DNA from: Shinella sp. SUS2
GTDB lineage: Bacteria; Pseudomonadota; Alphaproteobacteria; Rhizobiales; Rhizobiaceae
Assembly: GCF_001262505.1 (NCBI RefSeq)
Contig: NZ_KQ410726.1
Span: 186,001-250,000, forward strand
Direction: 5' to 3'
Length of the DNA stretch: 64,000 bases
This document shows, piece after piece, positions 61,370 through 64,000 of the stretch. How positions within the stretch are numbered: the first letter of the stretch is position 1; each line of letters begins with the position of its first letter. A model generated the notes under the pieces. The model had not been told where the DNA came from. It did not search any database and saw only the letters and a list, made by a program, of their open reading frames with translations. The position numbers and the translations under genes were made by a program.

Positions 61370-62260
61370 TCAGACGGCGAGCGCCGCAAAGCGGCCGGGC
61401 GTCATGCCGAGCGCCTTCTTGAAGTGGCGGTTGAGATGCGCCTGGTCGGCAAAGCCGCTGGCAAAGGCGGCTTCGGCGATGCTTTCCCCCGCAGCGATCA
61501 GGGTTTTTGCCCGCTCCAGCCGGCGCATGACGAGATAACGGTGCGGGCTGGTGCCGAGCAGCTGGCGGAACTGCCGGGACAGCGCGAAGCGGTCCAGTCC
61601 GGTCACCTGTTCGAGCTCCGCGGAGTTCACCTGCCGGGAAAGGTTTTCCCTGAGGAAATCGCAGGCCCGACGCACCTCCGGATGGGCGAGCCGGCCCATC
61701 TTCGCCTGCGGCGCGCCGGCATGGTCGAGCAGAAGGCCGGCGATTTCTCCCAGCAGCTCGTCGAGCTTCAGCGGTTCGATTGCCGCATCCATGCTGCCGA
61801 TGGCGTCCAGCAGCAGGCCCGCCAGCTTCGGATCGTCAATGACGGGCGCGGCGACGAAGGGCAGCGAGCGCCCGCGTGCGGCGGTCGCAGGCAGGAAGCG
61901 CTCCGGCGGGATGTAGATCATGCGGTAGGTGAGGCCGTCCTCGGTGGCCGCGCCCCCGTCATGCATCTCGTCGGGATGCAGCACGATCACGTTGCCGGGC
62001 GGACTGAAGCGGGCCTCGCCGCGGTAGGAGAAGGTCTGGACGCCGGCCATTGTGACGCCGAGCGCATAGGTGTCGTGCCGGTGCGGCTCGAAGCCCTTGC
62101 CGTGGAAGCGCGCCTCGATGCGTTCGATGCCGGCGAGTTCCGGCGCCACGAGGATGCGGTCCCTTTCCGTGCACGAACGTTCAAGCGGGCCTTCGACCGC
62201 GCCTGCTATCGCATTGGCCGCGGAATGGTCCGCAGCCTCTTCCCGGGAGTATACCTGCAT
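61370..62260 (-). CDS. AraC family transcriptional regulator
   Basis: A regulator of up to 296 residues. The N-terminal cupin-like sensor has HRHDTYALGVTMAGVQTFSYRG and the C-terminal two-helix-turn-helix domain has RFALSRQFRQLLGTSPHRYL and AEAAFASGFADQAHLNRHFK. The start is uncertain: ATG 62260 overlaps the ATG of the divergent gene, while GTG 62149 (259 residues) has AAAGGG upstream and begins where the family is conserved. It probably regulates the divergent DUF2000 gene. Inducer unknown. Confidence 0.85.
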   Translation of the reverse strand: MQVYSREEAADHSAANAIAGAVEGPLERSCTERDRILVAPELAGIERIEARFHGKGFEPHRHDTYALGVTMAGVQTFSYRGEARFSPPGNVIVLHPDEMHDGGAATEDGLTYRMIYIPPERFLPATAARGRSLPFVAAPVIDDPKLAGLLLDAIGSMDAAIEPLKLDELLGEIAGLLLDHAGAPQAKMGRLAHPEVRRACDFLRENLSRQVNSAELEQVTGLDRFALSRQFRQLLGTSPHRYLVMRRLERAKTLIAAGESIAEAAFASGFADQAHLNRHFKKALGMTPGRFAALAV

Positions 62261-62666
62261 GTTCGATACCAAGTTCGCCATTGTCCTGCGCGAGGACCTG
62301 GAGGTCTGGCAGAAGCTGAACGTGACCGCCTTCCTGTCCGGCGGCGTCATCGGCCGGAAACCGGAGCTGATCGGCGAAGCTTATCGCGATGCGGCCGGCA
62401 ATGTCTACAATGCGCTGAGCGTGCAGCCGGTCATCGTGTTGTCGGGGGACGGAACGACGCTGTCGAAGATCCATGCCCGGGCGCTGGAACGCGACGTCCC
62501 GGCCTCCGTCTATATCGAGGAAATGTTTGCGACCGGCCACGACGCCGCCAACCGCGCCGTCTTTTCAGAATTTGGGCCCGCCGACGCCAAGGTCGTCGGC
62601 ATCGCGGTGCACGCCGACAAGAAGACGGTCGACCGCATCACCAAGGGAGCGAAGCTGCACGCCTGA
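62259..62666 (+). CDS. DUF2000 family protein
   Basis: A 135-residue cytoplasmic protein. MFDTKFAIVLREDLEVWQKLNVTAFLSGG begins the family in parts, with PELIGEAYRD and IVLSGDGTTLSKIHARALER in the middle and MFATGHDAANR and GIAVHADKKTVDRITK near the end. DUF2000 is a small alpha/beta fold (peptidyl-tRNA-hydrolase-like) of unknown role. GGGAG precedes the ATG at good spacing. It diverges from an AraC regulator that very likely controls it. Confidence 0.85.
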   Translation: MFDTKFAIVLREDLEVWQKLNVTAFLSGGVIGRKPELIGEAYRDAAGNVYNALSVQPVIVLSGDGTTLSKIHARALERDVPASVYIEEMFATGHDAANRAVFSEFGPADAKVVGIAVHADKKTVDRITKGAKLHA

Positions 62667-62670
62667 CTGG

Positions 62671-62706
62671 GGCATTTCCGGCGAACTCCGGTTCACCGGA
62701 AATGTC
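62671..62706 (+). terminator. Hairpin after the DUF2000 gene
   Basis: GGCATTTCCGGCGAA (62671-62685) and TTCACCGGAAATGTC (62692-62706) pair with two or three mismatches around a six-base loop. It is between convergent genes and lacks a strong U run; it may be a dispersed repeat. Confidence 0.55.
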
Positions 62707-62769
62707 CTGGATTCTTGTTTTTACCGCATTGTCCGACGCCGAAGCGATCTCGCTTCGGCTGGAAATGCG

Positions 62770-63921
62770 CTAAAGCGCGACCGCCTCGATCTTCTTGTCG
62801 ACGAAGCGCAGTGCCACCTTGCCGGTGATGAGGTTGAGGGCTGTTTCGCCGAAGAGCTCGCGGCGCCAGCCGGAGAGGGCGGCGACCTCGGCCTTCTCGC
62901 CGTCGACGGCGATCTTTTCCAGATCGTCGCTGTTGGCGATGATCTTGGCGGCGACGCCTTCCTTCTCCGAGACGATCTTCAGGAGCACCTTCAGCATTTC
63001 GCTGGCCGCGGCAGCCCCCTCCGGCACGTGGGCCTGTCGGGGCAGGCGCGGCAGGTCGGTCTTCGGAATGGCGAGCGCCTCGGTGATGGCCTCCAGCAGG
63101 GCGGCACCCGATTGCGAGCGCTCCCAGCCCTTGGGAATGGTACGCAGGCGCGCCAGCGCCTCGGCATCGGCCGGCTGCTGCTGGGCGATCTCGTAGATCG
63201 TGTCGTCCTTCAGGATGCGCGACCGCGGCACGTTGCGGCCGCGCGCCTCGCGCTCGCGCCAGGCGGCGACCTTCTGCAGCACGGCCAGCTCGATCGGCTT
63301 CTTGACGCGCATCTTCAGCCGCTTCCAGGCGTCGTCCGGATGCAGGTCGTAGGTCTCGCGCGATTCCAGGACCGCCATTTCCTCGGTCAGCCACAGCGAG
63401 CGGCCGGCGGCCTCCAGCTTCTCCTTGAGTGCGAGATAGACGTCGCGCAGGTGCGTCACGTCGGCCAGCGCATATTCGAGCTGCTTTTCGGTGAGCGGCC
63501 GGCGGCTCCAGTCGGTGAAGCGCGAGGACTTGTCGATATGCACGCTCTTGATCTTCTGGACGAGCTGGTCGTAGGACACGCTGTCGCCGAAGCCGCAGAC
63601 CATGGCGGCAACCTGCGTGTCGAAGATCGGATGCGGAATGAGGTCGCCGCGGTTGACGATGATCTCGATGTCCTGTCGGGCGGCATGGAACACCTTCAGC
63701 ACCGCCGGGTTCGCCATCAGGGCGAAGAAGGGGGCGAGGTCGAGACCCTTGGCCAGCGGATCGACGATCACCTCGATCTCTGGTCCCGCCAGCTGGATCA
63801 GGCAGAGTTCCGGCCAGAAGGTGGTTTCCCGCAGGAACTCCGTGTCGATGGTCAGATACTCGGACCGGGCGAGTGTCTCACAGGCTTCGGCAAGGGCTGC
63901 GGTGGTCTCGATGATCTGCAT
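62770..63921 (-). CDS. rnd: Ribonuclease D
   Basis: A 383-residue 3'-5' exoribonuclease that matures tRNA 3' ends. DEDD residues: TIDTEF (Asp26, Glu28), FHAARQDIEII (third Asp), and YALADVTHLRDVY (fourth Asp with the Tyr/His of the DEDDy class). An HRDC domain (about 205-285, containing KKPIELAVLQKVAAWRE) binds RNA. The start MQIIETT at 63921 gives the usual length. No strong ribosome-binding site is visible. The 79 bases to the window end hold nothing recognisable. Confidence 0.95.
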   Translation of the reverse strand: MQIIETTAALAEACETLARSEYLTIDTEFLRETTFWPELCLIQLAGPEIEVIVDPLAKGLDLAPFFALMANPAVLKVFHAARQDIEIIVNRGDLIPHPIFDTQVAAMVCGFGDSVSYDQLVQKIKSVHIDKSSRFTDWSRRPLTEKQLEYALADVTHLRDVYLALKEKLEAAGRSLWLTEEMAVLESRETYDLHPDDAWKRLKMRVKKPIELAVLQKVAAWREREARGRNVPRSRILKDDTIYEIAQQQPADAEALARLRTIPKGWERSQSGAALLEAITEALAIPKTDLPRLPRQAHVPEGAAAASEMLKVLLKIVSEKEGVAAKIIANSDDLEKIAVDGEKAEVAALSGWRRELFGETALNLITGKVALRFVDKKIEAVAL

Positions 63922-64000
63922 AGCGGCTCGGGCGGACTTTCTCGTTCTTGGATCGGGCAGCTTTAGACGTTCCACGGTTTTGCCACAATCGAAAACTTGG

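Noticed and set aside
1..64000. CRISPR arrays, insertion sequences, integrases or prophage genes.
   Set aside because: I saw no regularly spaced repeats of CRISPR size, no transposase or integrase motifs, and no att-like duplication beside the two tRNA genes.

Overview
The window is chromosomal DNA of a high-GC alphaproteobacterium, almost certainly a member of the Rhizobiaceae (Rhizobium/Sinorhizobium/Shinella-like). The evidence is the betICBA choline operon in the Sinorhizobium order, the cysH-cysD-cysN sulfate assimilation operon, the purM-purN / perM-hdaA-ppk-ppx / rnd neighbourhood, a Rhizobium etli-type zinc asparaginase, and four RIME-like mosaic repeats between genes. Genus-level placement is an inference from content. 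No insertion sequence, prophage, CRISPR array or rRNA operon was seen; two tRNA genes (Gln-UUG, Pro-CGG) are present.

Layout. 1-5.7 kb: a truncated MBL-fold hydrolase gene, a cupin, tRNA-Gln, a DUF3597 protein, a methyltransferase, a lipoprotein, a serralysin-type RTX metalloprotease, tRNA-Pro and an MgtC-like membrane protein. 5.7-15 kb: a type I secretion ABC transporter and its membrane-fusion partner (PrsD/PrsE type), a bile-acid/sodium-symporter family protein, a 25-residue membrane peptide, cysHDN, and a second RTX protein whose N-terminal half resembles the haemophore HasA. 15-22 kb: two small envelope proteins and betI-betC-betB-betA, which turn choline-O-sulfate into glycine betaine. 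22-23.5 kb: hdeD, then a complete fluoride-sensing unit (sigma-70 promoter, crcB-motif riboswitch, terminator, crcB, and a translationally coupled half-size EamA transporter). 23.5-30 kb: an EAL-CBS-GGDEF protein, a quinone oxidoreductase, a PAS-GGDEF protein and an MFS exporter.

30-46 kb: an ECF41-type sigma factor diverging from a carboxymuconolactone-decarboxylase-like gene, with back-to-back matches to the ECF41 promoter; asparaginase; a DeoR regulator facing a DUF4406/VOC gene pair across a decamer-repeat operator; LysR and GST genes; a copper/PepSY/PCuAC operon; a Tat-exported parallel beta-helix-like protein; two large c-di-GMP enzymes, one a globin-coupled oxygen sensor. 46-64 kb: a MarR regulator with a palindromic operator, a DNA-repair exonuclease/ATP-dependent ligase pair, a glutathionyl-hydroquinone reductase, an L,D-transpeptidase, purine synthesis (purM-purN), perM-hdaA-ppk-ppx (replication control and polyphosphate), a phytase-like esterase, an AraC/DUF2000 divergent pair, and ribonuclease D.

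Themes. Four c-di-GMP proteins, a secretion system close to two plausible substrates, and several self-contained regulator/operator units (BetI, MarR, DeoR, ECF41, fluoride riboswitch) stand out. The least routine items are the HasA-like RTX protein, the divergent ECF41 promoters and the DeoR-site repeat array. Start codons were chosen by ribosome-binding sites and family lengths; where two starts compete, both are given.
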